A stretch of 33,792 nucleotides of DNA from Bacteroidales bacterium (GTDB lineage: Bacteria; Bacteroidota; Bacteroidia; Bacteroidales; Marinilabiliaceae). Under the pieces are notes generated by a model. The model was not told the origin of the DNA. It did no database searches and saw nothing but the letters and a program-made list of their open reading frames with translations. Positions 18,862 through 29,141 of this stretch are shown here, piece by piece. Position 1 is the first letter of the stretch. Every line of letters starts with the position of its first letter. Location: NCBI GenBank assembly GCA_024401365.1, contig JAKSLE010000027.1, forward strand, positions 1-33,792. The letters are read 5' to 3'. The position numbers were made by a program, and so were the translations under genes.

Positions 18862-21800
18862 CTACTTAACGAGCAGCTTTTCGCCACCCACCAGGTAGAT
18901 TCCTTCTACCTCCTGACTGAAGCGGTTCAAACCAGCTGAGCAATGTAGTGTGCCGCGATAGGTACCATCATGACGATAGAGGTTGAAGTTACGAGCCTCC
19001 GAAGTCTCAATGACGATATCTCGACCCTCGGACCAGATCCTCAGATAGTCCTCACCGAGCTCGTCTTCAGGCGATTCTGTCTCCTCCTCCATCAGGTCTG
19101 CCAGATATGGATCCATGATCAGAATGCTGCGGGTCTGAGGGTCAACAGAGCCCTTCATATAAGTGCGGAATGGCAAAGCATCGTTGCTTGTTTCGAACTT
19201 TGAACCAGTACCATTCATACCCAAAACATTTGTAGTGTGCATATAAGTACCATAATGTTTTGATGCCGTTGGTTTCATTTCTTCGTCACTCACAAGAATA
19301 GTTGTAGTTCCGCCATCGAAAGTGATCTTTTGAGGTGCACCACTCTTAGTATGAGAAGCTCGATCATACTCAGTTCCTTCTAGAGAGAACTCATAGAAGT
19401 CATTACCTGGGAAAGAAATGATATATGGCACACCGGCTGTCAGATATACATAATCTTTATATGTATGCGATTCATTATACCATTGTACATCATCACGAGT
19501 ATTCGAGTCAGGAATATATTGTGATAGACCTGTAAAGTAAGTATTTTTAAATACATAACCAGGATCACTTGCGATCTTCTGAGAACTTTCGGTAAACAAG
19601 CCTGAACCTTCTTTTGCTGGACGCATGAATGTAGCAGTATGGTTTGTATTATCGTATGCAGTCATACCATTGAGCCAATATTCATGGTGAAGTTCACTTA
19701 CGTCATAAACAACTCCACCAATAGTTTCTGTAGCATTGTTTCCATAGAAGTGGGTAATCTCACCATTCACACTTGCCGTCACCTTCGTAGCCGTGAATGG
19801 CAGACAGATACCTTCCCATGCGGTAGGATTTGCATAGCTCTCACCTGTTCCACTGACATTACGGAAGTACTTAGGCATGCGCTCATACCATGCACGGTTC
19901 TTCACATTGAATGTAATCGGAGCATTGAAACACTGCTTATCCACCAGATGGAAGTAGTCGGTAGCAAAATTGCCGCTACCATCCTTCACGATGTTATGGT
20001 ACTGCACATCTGACTCCGTGGTAGTACTGAGGTCCTTGAACTTGAACACTGCACCTCCATTATCATTATTATATACAAGGAGATTCTGTGATACCTTGTT
20101 GGTCGTCTCGTTGCTGTATGGACTGACTGTGCCGTTGTGATCACTATTGAATGAGGAGAGCGACTCAGGGCGGTCGTCAGTCTTGCCGTAGAAGTTTCCA
20201 GCTGCAGTTGTTTCTGGATTGTCTGCTGTGAAGTCAATAGCTGTCAACGTTGGCTGCATAGCCCATGCCACCTTATTATAATGGAACTTATCTGGGGTGG
20301 AACTATGGTAGTATCCTGTAGTGCGATACACACGGTTTGCTTCTGTCCAGCTATTAACGGAGAACTCTTCATCAATATGCTCAGGATATTTCTTCTCTGC
20401 CGTTGGATTCAACGTCTGACCGAAGAAGAGACAGTCGTGCCGAATCAGTTTGTATTCATCAGCATGCTCTGCATTATGGCTTGTCTGCATGTTGCCGTAG
20501 TTAGGAGCAGCAATACGGAGGTAGCGGCTGTTGATACCAGAAGTGAGAGCATAACGCCAATCACCACCCATGCCGTCATTGTTGGCAAAGAGGGTGTGGA
20601 CGTAGTTGTTAGGATCATTCTCCGTTGAATAGTAATGGCTGAGGGCGTAAGCCTTCTTGCCATACTTCAATACATCGGCATCGTCAGCCGTAGAGAAGCT
20701 GTTGGTGATAGTTCCTGTAGAAGCAATAGTTCCGTTAGGTACTCCGAGGTTATAGACATAACCTGTAAGGTTGTTGCCGAAGAGCGAACCTGCGTTGCTT
20801 GGCAGTGATAAAGAGTAACCATTTCCATGCAATGTGCCAGCAAACGTACCAGTTATTGCAACAGGTAATGTGAGGTCATTCTGCAGGAAGAAGTGCATAC
20901 CCTCGCCAGTATTGCCATCGTTGACGTAGCTTACAAACGCAGCGATATCATCATCGTCAGCAAGGTATATCATTGCACCCGGTTTGAGAGCCTTAGCGTA
21001 GATATTGCCATCTGTTTTAGAGAGCGTAACATCATAGTTTGTATCAACGATATCCGCCATTTTATGATAGTTATGTACCACAAGCATACGTTTGTTGAGA
21101 GGCTCGGTGTCTGTTGTAGTAGGGGCTACGACAAAATCTTCACCACCAGCACGGAAGACGTAATAAACATTCCAATGGTTTTGGCTGTAGAGTGCAGGTA
21201 TGCTACCTTGTGAGTAACCTTCAGCGTTGGTCGTGGTGAAAGACGCAGGAATTATCTTGCCCTTGCTTTCATCCCATGAATACGTATCTTCACTAAGGTC
21301 GTCCTTCAGCGGCACGAGTTTCCAATCAAAGCCAGTCACAGGGAGCTGATCCGTGGTCTTGATTTGAATATCATTACTATTGAAGCCGATGCGTTCACCA
21401 GGGAGAGCACAGTTCATGATATTCACATTACCCGTAAACGATGGACCCTGGATATACACTATCTCAAGGGTTACGTTGTAGGTCTTGGTTTCGTAGGTAA
21501 GATCGCCACCTGCTGTAGTGCCGTCCTGCTTCCTTGCCTGAATAATCAACTGCACATTCTCAGGTACGCTGAGGTAATTGTTATAGTATTCCTCCTCATG
21601 GTTCAGCGGACAGTTGTCAACGTTGTCAATGAGATGAACGTTGAAGCGTGGGGTGGTATTGGTGTTATTATAAGTTGTCCATGTCGGCGAAGTTATCTGC
21701 TCTGTATCTGTTGTTGAACGAGGCATCTCGTTGGTCCATAGTGGTTGGTCGTTGGCATTATCGCCCACCTGTAATGTGAACTTATATTTGACATCGCTGC

Positions 21801-24800
21801 CACTTAATGGAGTAAGATATTCATCACGTCCTCCTCGGATATCACCAGTATAGCCTTCAGGATATGTAGCCGCCTGCCACTTCACGCTCTGCAGACTTAC
21901 CTCCCAATCGTTCTCTATACCAGCGAAGATGACGTTAGGGTCAGCGGTGCTAAGGTCAAACTCTTTCTTTGTCTTGAAAGAGAACGCCGTGAGGGTGGCA
22001 TGATAATAATAGGTGTCGCCGATAACATACCAGTAGTGCTGCTCAGGGAGAGTACCTCCACATTCATCGAATCCCTTTGGCAGACAGTCATCCACGATAT
22101 ACTGCTTTGCATCTTCACCAGGACGAATAACACCCTCAAAGACGAAGTTACCTGATTCGTTCATGAAGGTTGCTGTCTCTGGATGATCTTTATCGTAAGT
22201 ATCCGCATGGACATTGTCAGCATACACATAACCACCACCTTCGCCTGGCTGCACATTAAGAAGCTTTACCTCTGCCACACCAACGATAGGACCGTAATAT
22301 GATTTGTGCTCATCACCTTCATAGTACTGATTCTCCACATGCAGGCTGAAACCACTGTTAATGCCTATCATGTTGCGGGCAGTAGCGTAGTTGCGCTGCT
22401 TGAAGGTATTGGTTGCTGCCTCAAGCTTATCGGAATTATAATAATTTGTTATGTATTCTTGCTTCTTTTCGCGATAAGACACAGTACCAACTTTACCTGC
22501 GTAATCATGGAACTTATCCGTACGGAAGTCATCATTGGTAACGATAGCACCAATGTAGTGAATGGTGTTATAGAAGCCTATGTAGTTGCGTGACTGCTTT
22601 GTAGTGAAATCTGTAGCATAAGTGCCTGTTGCATCAATCGTAGAATTCATGCGCAACTCGCCAATACGCGCAAGAGAATACTTACGCTTATTAATCTCAT
22701 CGGTAGCAAAGTCCTCATCACCATAGAGCTTGAAGCAGCAGTCATTGACCGTAAGGAGGTCAAGACGCTGGAGGGAGTTGAGCATAAGCGGATTACTTGG
22801 TGTATGCTGAGCATAGCCATAGCCATTGAGTTCTGCTGCACGGAAGCCTTCGCAGAATACCAAACGACCATCGCCATAGATACCACCAGTACCACTATAA
22901 TGACCATTGACCACAGGATTCTCAGTAGAAATCTTGATATGATCTTTAGTTGTACCTTGGTCTGAGACGATGATACTTGAGTTACCACCATAGCCAACGC
23001 TAGAGTTGCCCTTGCTATCCACACCGTGGTTATATTCCGTGGTGCTTGCCAACGTTGTATAAGATCCAGCAATGGCTGCGGTAGAGTTACTCAATGAGAA
23101 TCCTCCGCCATAAACACCGCCACGCACACGAATCTCCACGCTGTTCCAACCACCAGTAGGGAAGAAAGAGTCGTCTTTACCCTCGTCATGGAAAGCGAAG
23201 TATTCATTATCCTGACGTATATCAGTGTGGATGCTGCTAAGAGGAGTAATAGTCTCTGAACCATGCAACTTCACTCCAGTTATCTGGTCATATACATTAC
23301 AAGGCACATAAGTACCTTCGAAGTACTTGATGCTCTTCTTGATGACAGACTCCGCTCCATTTTTGCCCTTAGTCATGTATCCCTCATTCCACTTGTCTGC
23401 ACGGTCAATGAAGTATTCGCCTGACTGTTTGCAGACATAGAACTTAGGATAACCCACGGTAATCTGTGCCGAACCATACATAGGAGCAGCGAAGCTACCA
23501 CCAACAACGTCCTTATATACCAGTCCATCGTGAACATGGATAACGGAGTTGCCCACAAGCATACCATTACGTCCGCCACCGAAAATATTGTTTACTGATG
23601 GATGGTGAGCAGCCACGTTTGGAATGTCCTTCATATAGATGTAAGCATCGCCGAAACTGCGTGACTCTGGACCGTAGCCTGCGCCATAGACATTAGCCAC
23701 AGGGAGGTTAAGCCTGTTCGATTCATCAAGTTCTGTATTTGTATAGGCATCAATAGTTGTGCCATATCGTGGATCGGAGTAAGCCAGCATATCCGACTCA
23801 ATGTATATCTGCACATCGCCAACCATATCGCCCGACTGATAGCAACCGCCATATACGTTACATCCATCGTGCCATGCCTTGCCATCAACCTTCCAGGTCA
23901 CGCCATCGTCGGTCTTGTCGGGAGCAAGGTAGTCCTGTGCTTTGTAAGTCTCTCGGTATTCCTTATACTCATCACCAAGAACCATACGACGCGAATACCA
24001 GTCACCTCGAATCTTCATGCGAAGCTTGGTCTTCGTAGGTTGATCAACGCCACTGTCATCCTTCAGAGTAGCGCCACTTGCCAATGGCATACGGAAACCG
24101 CCACGATGCCACTTACCCTTATACTGGAAAGATGCGTCCTTACTACCGCCGATGATACGGCCGAAGAAGTTCAGCGACTGTGGGAACACGATATCCACCG
24201 GTTGGTCAGTCATCATACTTCCAGCATTTCCTCCCATACAGAAGGTACCAATCCAAGTATTCTGGAAAGTATGACCAGAGAACTCGGTGAAGCCCAATGG
24301 CATTGCCTTCATATCCACTGCACTCATATATACTGACAGCAGGTTAGGATAGATGGTCTTGATGAGTTCTTTCGTGTCTGCAGGGAGGCTATACATCGCA
24401 AGCAACTCATTCCATTCGGGATCCGTCATGTCTGCAGAGAAGTCAAGTCCGTTGACCTTCTCAAAGTTCGTAAGGTATGTATTATCCTTATCGTTGGCAT
24501 CATACCTCATCGATTCGCCATTACTGCCCATGAACACCTCATTGACGATGACATTATTGCCGATATTGAACTTCACATGAGCATCACCAGTTTCCTGACC
24601 TGTAGAACGAATGGTAGAAGCATTGCCACCGCAATATATCGAACCAGAGATATAAACCTTGTTCGCTGCATCCTGACCCTGAATGTTAAGATATGCCTTC
24701 GCGACATGTGGACGAGCGTTGGTCAGAGACACGAGTTGCTTGAGTTGTGAGTCGCCTTCTGCGCCAGGAATCCAATAGACGAACTTATTTACATCATTGT

Positions 24801-27800
24801 TCCACACCTCTGCTATGCCGCTCGTTACATGCTCGCCTGTCTTATCGTATGCATAGAGGTAGTTACCGTTACCAGCGCCATATACATTACCCGTGATAGA
24901 GCCCGAGAGGTTTACATTAGTGCCGTTATATACATAGCCGCTGATATCATTGCCACCATAGACATTACCGATGTGACCCTTGATGACATTGACCGTAGCA
25001 CCGTATTCGTCCTCCTCAAAAGTAACTGAAGATTCGCCATCCATAGCCTTCACATCACTCATACGACACCCGCCATAGAGCGACTCAATGTAGATGTCCT
25101 CAGAGTTTACTTCAATGCTAAGACCCTTCGGTTCGCCATTGTCTGTATCTGCTACTGGGTTATAGTAAGTCATGTCACCCATGTTACCACCACTATACAC
25201 ATTACCTACCCTACCCTGCTTCAGGTTCCACTTAGGCTGAATAGTCATCGTTGCCACGTTGTTACCACCGAAGAGATTATCCACATGATGTGCACTCATC
25301 TTCAGTTCTGTGCCATTCCAAGTATATCCGTCACGAACCGTCTTGAAGAACTTATCATCAAGGATACCCTTCTGGTATTCTGTGAATTGCACATCGGCAT
25401 AATACTCGCCAGAAGCATTTATAAAGATATAAGCCTCATCAGTTATCGTTGCCTTATTGCCACCACCGAAGGCTTCAAGCGTTGTACCGCCGTCTATCTC
25501 AAGGAGCGAGGTACCTACGTTTGGTGCTACACCAAGCTCTTCGCTCCACTGCTCACCATTACCACCACCATAGACATTTCCTACAAGAGGGAATCCCGTC
25601 ACGCCAGGGTTTGTACCCGATACCTGTATGTAGCTGTTGAAGTTCTTTCCCTCAAGGGCTGGCCAAGCAGTCTTGGTCCATGTGGCTGGCATAGTTCCGC
25701 TGATGGTTCCGCTGATATCATTGCCACCATACATATTGCATATAATAAGGTGGCTGAACTTATCCTTGAGTCCTGTACTTTCACGTGTCGAACCATCGTA
25801 TGCCCAAACGTGCGCTGCACCGCCGATGTTTGCCTGACGGCTGCCACCATATACATTCACAAGGAAGCCCTGCACCAGCTCCACATAGGTGTTGCCATCT
25901 ATGTCGCCCTTGAATCCACCACCATAGAGCGAACCAAGCATCGTACCCTGCTTACCACCATCGTAATATACGTTGGTGCTACCAGCCACAGTACCCATGT
26001 TGCCACCTCCGAACACATTATATATAAATGGCCAGTCACCGTTCTCCGAACTGGTATCGCCTCCTGATGTCTGGACGCACAGATATACATCGCCCATAGA
26101 GTGGGTATCCGTACCATAACCCGCACCGAACACGTTCAGCGCATTGTTACGGTTAAGGTCTGCCACCTCGTCATAAATAGCCTTGTTCGTCTTGCCGAAG
26201 AAACGCTCATCAGTACAGAGTGGAGACAATGAACAGTCGTAATCAACCCATGAGTCGCCTTCTACATAACCAGTCATATAGCAACCGCCATAGACGATAC
26301 CGCCATGAACATTCAACTCTGTTCCTGCAGTAGGATTAGCCTCATGAACAGCAGGATGCAGACGGTTCTTAAGTTCAAGGCGAACAAGAGCTTTTTCTTT
26401 CTTTCCAAAGTAACCGCCATCGCAGGTGAAGTCAGCAGTCTCAAGAGATGAAGGGTTGTGAATCTGATGAATACGGGTATTGCTTGTGTTGTCTTCTGCA
26501 TTCAGTCCACTGCTCATGGCCAACATACCACCATCGAAGTTATAACGCAGAATACCAGTGATCTGGTCAGGTTGATCTGCATCTTCATATAGTTCCTTTA
26601 GGTACTGGCCGTTATTTGTACCATTATCTTTAACCCAACCACCAGGTATCTCTGTCTGGAAGATGTAGTTACCCTGACTGTCTTGTTTATATCCATGTTC
26701 GTCAGTCTCATAGATACGATACACAATGTGCGCGTTATACGAACCACCTACCACGGCATGACCTACCGTCACACCCTTAGGCAGCTTATAGTAGAATGAG
26801 CCATTCTTTGTCATTGCCTTCATCGAACCACGATAGCCGCCACCGACGAAGTTCGACATCCAGATGTCTTGAGCCTCATCGCTGATGTTCAGCTTCACAT
26901 CGTCCGACCACGTAAGGATATTGTTGATAAAGTCGGAAAATGATTTCAGTCCTGCCTTTCGTCCGATGTCATTGCCATCCGCATCATATACAAGAAAGCC
27001 TGGCAGGTAGGTATGCGAACGAGGATTGAAATAATGGTGATAGTACTCCAGTTCGTCTGGTTTTGTACTCTGTGTCACCATCTCCTGACCGTTACTACCC
27101 ATGAAGAGTCCGTTAGGAGCATCGTGGGAGTCGTTGCGGTTGCCCAACTGCACATGACTGCCAATGTTTATCTCTATCGTACCGCCTCCAAGGAAGTTAT
27201 TGCCCGGATGCCATGAAGTTGCATCGTTATCGCTATATACCTCAGCGTTATCATCCTTCTTGCCATCCCATATACCTACGTTACAAGAGTTGCCGCCACC
27301 AAAGGTGCGACCCCAGATGCGCACTTTATCCACATTCTGTCCGTCGTTGAAGTCCGAACCCTCATTGCCCTGCAAGTTCATCACTACGTGAGCGGTACGA
27401 GGACGATATTTATACACAGGAGCGGTGACTGCAGGATTCTCCTGTCCCGGCTTCTGCATCTGACGATAGTTCTCTGATGGGTGCTGACTGAGGCTGAACT
27501 GAATATGTTCAGGGTTGGTATAGCCGGTATGGTTACCGTTGCCTGCGCCATAGACATCACCCAGCACAAGACCGCCGTAGATGTTCATGCGGACGCCGTG
27601 GTCAGCATCATCCTTAGGAGAATAAATATTGTAGGTCAGCGAAGTACCTGCGATTGAGTGAGTATCGACTACTTCCGTTCCCACCGTACCGCTGATATCA
27701 TTACCTCCATAGATGGCACTCTTCACAAGAAGCTGTCCGTTGTGAGCTTTGATGTCATCACTTGTACCTTGCTGTCCGTAGGTAAGATTGGCCTTGCCAT

Positions 27801-29121
27801 AGACATTACCAATCAAGCCGCCACCATAGATACGGTTGAACAGTCCGGACTTAAGCGTTACGTTGGTTTCTCCAACGGAAGCGTAGTAGCCACCGCCATA
27901 GACCTTACGCACCACCACGTCACCGCCGATGGTTACATTAGTACTGCCCACCACCTTGCCGTTATAGCCACCACCAACGACATCCATACATGAACGTCCA
28001 GGTGCGCCATGACTCCATGTGGCTCTCTCTGCAGCATCATAGATAACATTCGGGTCTGGATTAACGCCATCCCAAATTGAAGAGAACGAACTTTTGAACT
28101 GCGACAAATATCTGAACGAATGTGAACCCTCAATGTCCATCGTCACATTGGTGTCGCCATTAACCTGAGCATGATAACCATAGCCACCACCGAACACACA
28201 GAACTGCGCATTGGCAATTGAGTTATAGACGATGTCCCATTGCTTCATACCGTCAAGATACGTCTCATTCAGCATACCCTCACTGACCATACCATAGTTG
28301 ATGTGAGTGAATGTATTACCAGCAACATTTGCTGCCGTCATACCACCACCGTAGATATTATGGTCGGTCAGGAAGAGCTGTGTCTCACGACTGGCATCAA
28401 ACTGATTCTGGGTAAATTCCGATATCTTTCCATCAACTACCTCATACGTCTTCAGTATCTTGTATTCGTACTCTGTATGGTTGCCGTCCTCACCATCAAA
28501 GACTACAAAGGTGTTGCCGGTGGTTAATTCTTTGCCTGTAATCTTCTTGATGTCGGCAGAGGCAAGGACTGTCTGACGATTATCTGGAAGGATGGTTTTA
28601 CCATCGGAGTCCATTGTCTGAGTCACCTTTCCCAATCCGCCGCCAAAGGCATCATGCGCCATCTTACCTTTCTTGAAGTGCACAAGTGTATTACCACTGA
28701 TATCAGCCATCTCGCCACCTCCGAAGATACGTTCCCAAGTGTTAGCACCATCAAGGACAACATCTGTCTGACCTGTGACAAGTCCTGCTACGACGTCATC
28801 GCCACCTTCTTTTCCCTGACCGCCGCCAAAAACCTTGCCGAAAATCTCCGCACCAGTGCTGAGCTTGACCTTTGTTGTGTAGGAATGTTCCATGTCTTTG
28901 TGGAACAGGCCTCCCTCCTCACTATTAAGCTTACTATCTGTGACAAGCTGATTGTCCAGTGCATCATCTTTCGCAACGACCTGAGACAACTCTCCTCCAC
29001 CATAGACGTTACCATAAATCTTCACCTTGACTTTCGACTCTACTCCTTGAGCATAGCCGACGTTTACTGCTCCTATCAGGAGTAGCATCAAGAGAATTAT
29101 ATGTTGAGTTTTCTTTGTCAT
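18862..29121 (-). CDS. Giant secreted YGGG-repeat protein with T9SS-like C-terminal domain (gene C)
   Basis: 3419 residues. A signal peptide (1-24, VGYA|Q) is followed almost at once by KIYGNVYGGGELSQVV. About 38 [YFV]G[GA][GNSC] turns were counted by eye between residues 35 and 2045, commonly as GxVYGGGxxGxVxGxTxV, which suggests a beta-solenoid. The region from about 2050 to 3340 is repeat-poor. It has a GLUG-like FAGTLHGNGYSLSLP near 2754, WEGICLPFTATKVTA near 3102 and AGVPYIISFPGNDFYEF near 3230. An acidic linker (3345-3358) precedes a roughly 60-residue terminal domain ending GIYLVGGEKLLVK, typical in pattern of T9SS type A sorting domains. It starts 20 bp after the stop of gene D, so one operon is likely, and it is a full-length paralogue of gene A. 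T9SS export to the cell surface is an inference from the terminal domain. The role is unknown; adhesin or structural surface fibre are possibilities. Confidence 0.95.
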   Translation of the reverse strand: MTKKTQHIILLMLLLIGAVNVGYAQGVESKVKVKIYGNVYGGGELSQVVAKDDALDNQLVTDSKLNSEEGGLFHKDMEHSYTTKVKLSTGAEIFGKVFGGGQGKEGGDDVVAGLVTGQTDVVLDGANTWERIFGGGEMADISGNTLVHFKKGKMAHDAFGGGLGKVTQTMDSDGKTILPDNRQTVLASADIKKITGKELTTGNTFVVFDGEDGNHTEYEYKILKTYEVVDGKISEFTQNQFDASRETQLFLTDHNIYGGGMTAANVAGNTFTHINYGMVSEGMLNETYLDGMKQWDIVYNSIANAQFCVFGGGYGYHAQVNGDTNVTMDIEGSHSFRYLSQFKSSFSSIWDGVNPDPNVIYDAAERATWSHGAPGRSCMDVVGGGYNGKVVGSTNVTIGGDVVVRKVYGGGYYASVGETNVTLKSGLFNRIYGGGLIGNVYGKANLTYGQQGTSDDIKAHNGQLLVKSAIYGGNDISGTVGTEVVDTHSIAGTSLTYNIYSPKDDADHGVRMNIYGGLVLGDVYGAGNGNHTGYTNPEHIQFSLSQHPSENYRQMQKPGQENPAVTAPVYKYRPRTAHVVMNLQGNEGSDFNDGQNVDKVRIWGRTFGGGNSCNVGIWDGKKDDNAEVYSDNDATSWHPGNNFLGGGTIEINIGSHVQLGNRNDSHDAPNGLFMGSNGQEMVTQSTKPDELEYYHHYFNPRSHTYLPGFLVYDADGNDIGRKAGLKSFSDFINNILTWSDDVKLNISDEAQDIWMSNFVGGGYRGSMKAMTKNGSFYYKLPKGVTVGHAVVGGSYNAHIVYRIYETDEHGYKQDSQGNYIFQTEIPGGWVKDNGTNNGQYLKELYEDADQPDQITGILRYNFDGGMLAMSSGLNAEDNTSNTRIHQIHNPSSLETADFTCDGGYFGKKEKALVRLELKNRLHPAVHEANPTAGTELNVHGGIVYGGCYMTGYVEGDSWVDYDCSLSPLCTDERFFGKTNKAIYDEVADLNRNNALNVFGAGYGTDTHSMGDVYLCVQTSGGDTSSENGDWPFIYNVFGGGNMGTVAGSTNVYYDGGKQGTMLGSLYGGGFKGDIDGNTYVELVQGFLVNVYGGSRQANIGGAAHVWAYDGSTRESTGLKDKFSHLIICNMYGGNDISGTISGTMPATWTKTAWPALEGKNFNSYIQVSGTNPGVTGFPLVGNVYGGGNGEQWSEELGVAPNVGTSLLEIDGGTTLEAFGGGNKATITDEAYIFINASGEYYADVQFTEYQKGILDDKFFKTVRDGYTWNGTELKMSAHHVDNLFGGNNVATMTIQPKWNLKQGRVGNVYSGGNMGDMTYYNPVADTDNGEPKGLSIEVNSEDIYIESLYGGCRMSDVKAMDGESSVTFEEDEYGATVNVIKGHIGNVYGGNDISGYVYNGTNVNLSGSITGNVYGAGNGNYLYAYDKTGEHVTSGIAEVWNNDVNKFVYWIPGAEGDSQLKQLVSLTNARPHVAKAYLNIQGQDAANKVYISGSIYCGGNASTIRSTGQETGDAHVKFNIGNNVIVNEVFMGSNGESMRYDANDKDNTYLTNFEKVNGLDFSADMTDPEWNELLAMYSLPADTKELIKTIYPNLLSVYMSAVDMKAMPLGFTEFSGHTFQNTWIGTFCMGGNAGSMMTDQPVDIVFPQSLNFFGRIIGGSKDASFQYKGKWHRGGFRMPLASGATLKDDSGVDQPTKTKLRMKIRGDWYSRRMVLGDEYKEYRETYKAQDYLAPDKTDDGVTWKVDGKAWHDGCNVYGGCYQSGDMVGDVQIYIESDMLAYSDPRYGTTIDAYTNTELDESNRLNLPVANVYGAGYGPESRSFGDAYIYMKDIPNVAAHHPSVNNIFGGGRNGMLVGNSVIHVHDGLVYKDVVGGSFAAPMYGSAQITVGYPKFYVCKQSGEYFIDRADKWNEGYMTKGKNGAESVIKKSIKYFEGTYVPCNVYDQITGVKLHGSETITPLSSIHTDIRQDNEYFAFHDEGKDDSFFPTGGWNSVEIRVRGGVYGGGFSLSNSTAAIAGSYTTLASTTEYNHGVDSKGNSSVGYGGNSSIIVSDQGTTKDHIKISTENPVVNGHYSGTGGIYGDGRLVFCEGFRAAELNGYGYAQHTPSNPLMLNSLQRLDLLTVNDCCFKLYGDEDFATDEINKRKYSLARIGELRMNSTIDATGTYATDFTTKQSRNYIGFYNTIHYIGAIVTNDDFRTDKFHDYAGKVGTVSYREKKQEYITNYYNSDKLEAATNTFKQRNYATARNMIGINSGFSLHVENQYYEGDEHKSYYGPIVGVAEVKLLNVQPGEGGGYVYADNVHADTYDKDHPETATFMNESGNFVFEGVIRPGEDAKQYIVDDCLPKGFDECGGTLPEQHYWYVIGDTYYYHATLTAFSFKTKKEFDLSTADPNVIFAGIENDWEVSLQSVKWQAATYPEGYTGDIRGGRDEYLTPLSGSDVKYKFTLQVGDNANDQPLWTNEMPRSTTDTEQITSPTWTTYNNTNTTPRFNVHLIDNVDNCPLNHEEEYYNNYLSVPENVQLIIQARKQDGTTAGGDLTYETKTYNVTLEIVYIQGPSFTGNVNIMNCALPGERIGFNSNDIQIKTTDQLPVTGFDWKLVPLKDDLSEDTYSWDESKGKIIPASFTTTNAEGYSQGSIPALYSQNHWNVYYVFRAGGEDFVVAPTTTDTEPLNKRMLVVHNYHKMADIVDTNYDVTLSKTDGNIYAKALKPGAMIYLADDDDIAAFVSYVNDGNTGEGMHFFLQNDLTLPVAITGTFAGTLHGNGYSLSLPSNAGSLFGNNLTGYVYNLGVPNGTIASTGTITNSFSTADDADVLKYGKKAYALSHYYSTENDPNNYVHTLFANNDGMGGDWRYALTSGINSRYLRIAAPNYGNMQTSHNAEHADEYKLIRHDCLFFGQTLNPTAEKKYPEHIDEEFSVNSWTEANRVYRTTGYYHSSTPDKFHYNKVAWAMQPTLTAIDFTADNPETTAAGNFYGKTDDRPESLSSFNSDHNGTVSPYSNETTNKVSQNLLVYNNDNGGAVFKFKDLSTTTESDVQYHNIVKDGSGNFATDYFHLVDKQCFNAPITFNVKNRAWYERMPKYFRNVSGTGESYANPTAWEGICLPFTATKVTASVNGEITHFYGNNATETIGGVVYDVSELHHEYWLNGMTAYDNTNHTATFMRPAKEGSGLFTESSQKIASDPGYVFKNTYFTGLSQYIPDSNTRDDVQWYNESHTYKDYVYLTAGVPYIISFPGNDFYEFSLEGTEYDRASHTKSGAPQKITFDGGTTTILVSDEEMKPTASKHYGTYMHTTNVLGMNGTGSKFETSNDALPFRTYMKGSVDPQTRSILIMDPYLADLMEEETESPEDELGEDYLRIWSEGRDIVIETSEARNFNLYRHDGTYRGTLHCSAGLNRFSQEVEGIYLVGGEKLLVK
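23645..27710 (-). repeat. Internal super-module duplication within gene C
   Basis: Marker motifs recur in the same order. YGGNDISG occurs near residues 470, 1129 and 1386, VYGAGNGN follows the first and third, and FMGSNG occurs near 672 and 1530. YGGCY occurs near 944 and 1755, followed each time by an [FY]GAGYG turn with a GD(V/A)Y strand (near 1010 and 1820). Two colinear copies of a several-hundred-residue block therefore seem to underlie the array, with a partial extra copy between them. Gene A shows the same order of markers (MGSxG, YGGCY, NDIAG, MGSNG, YGGCY), so this internal duplication predates the A/C split. Confidence 0.65.
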
Positions 29122-29141
29122 GTGCTTATTACACTAAGAAA

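Noticed and set aside
25285-26067. Long plus-strand frame of 260 codons, and similar ones at 8666-9349 and 6698-7327
   Set aside because: They lie antisense to the giant genes, are rich in I, T, H and C codons expected from the complement of the Gly/Tyr/Asn-rich repeats, and show no recognisable domain.
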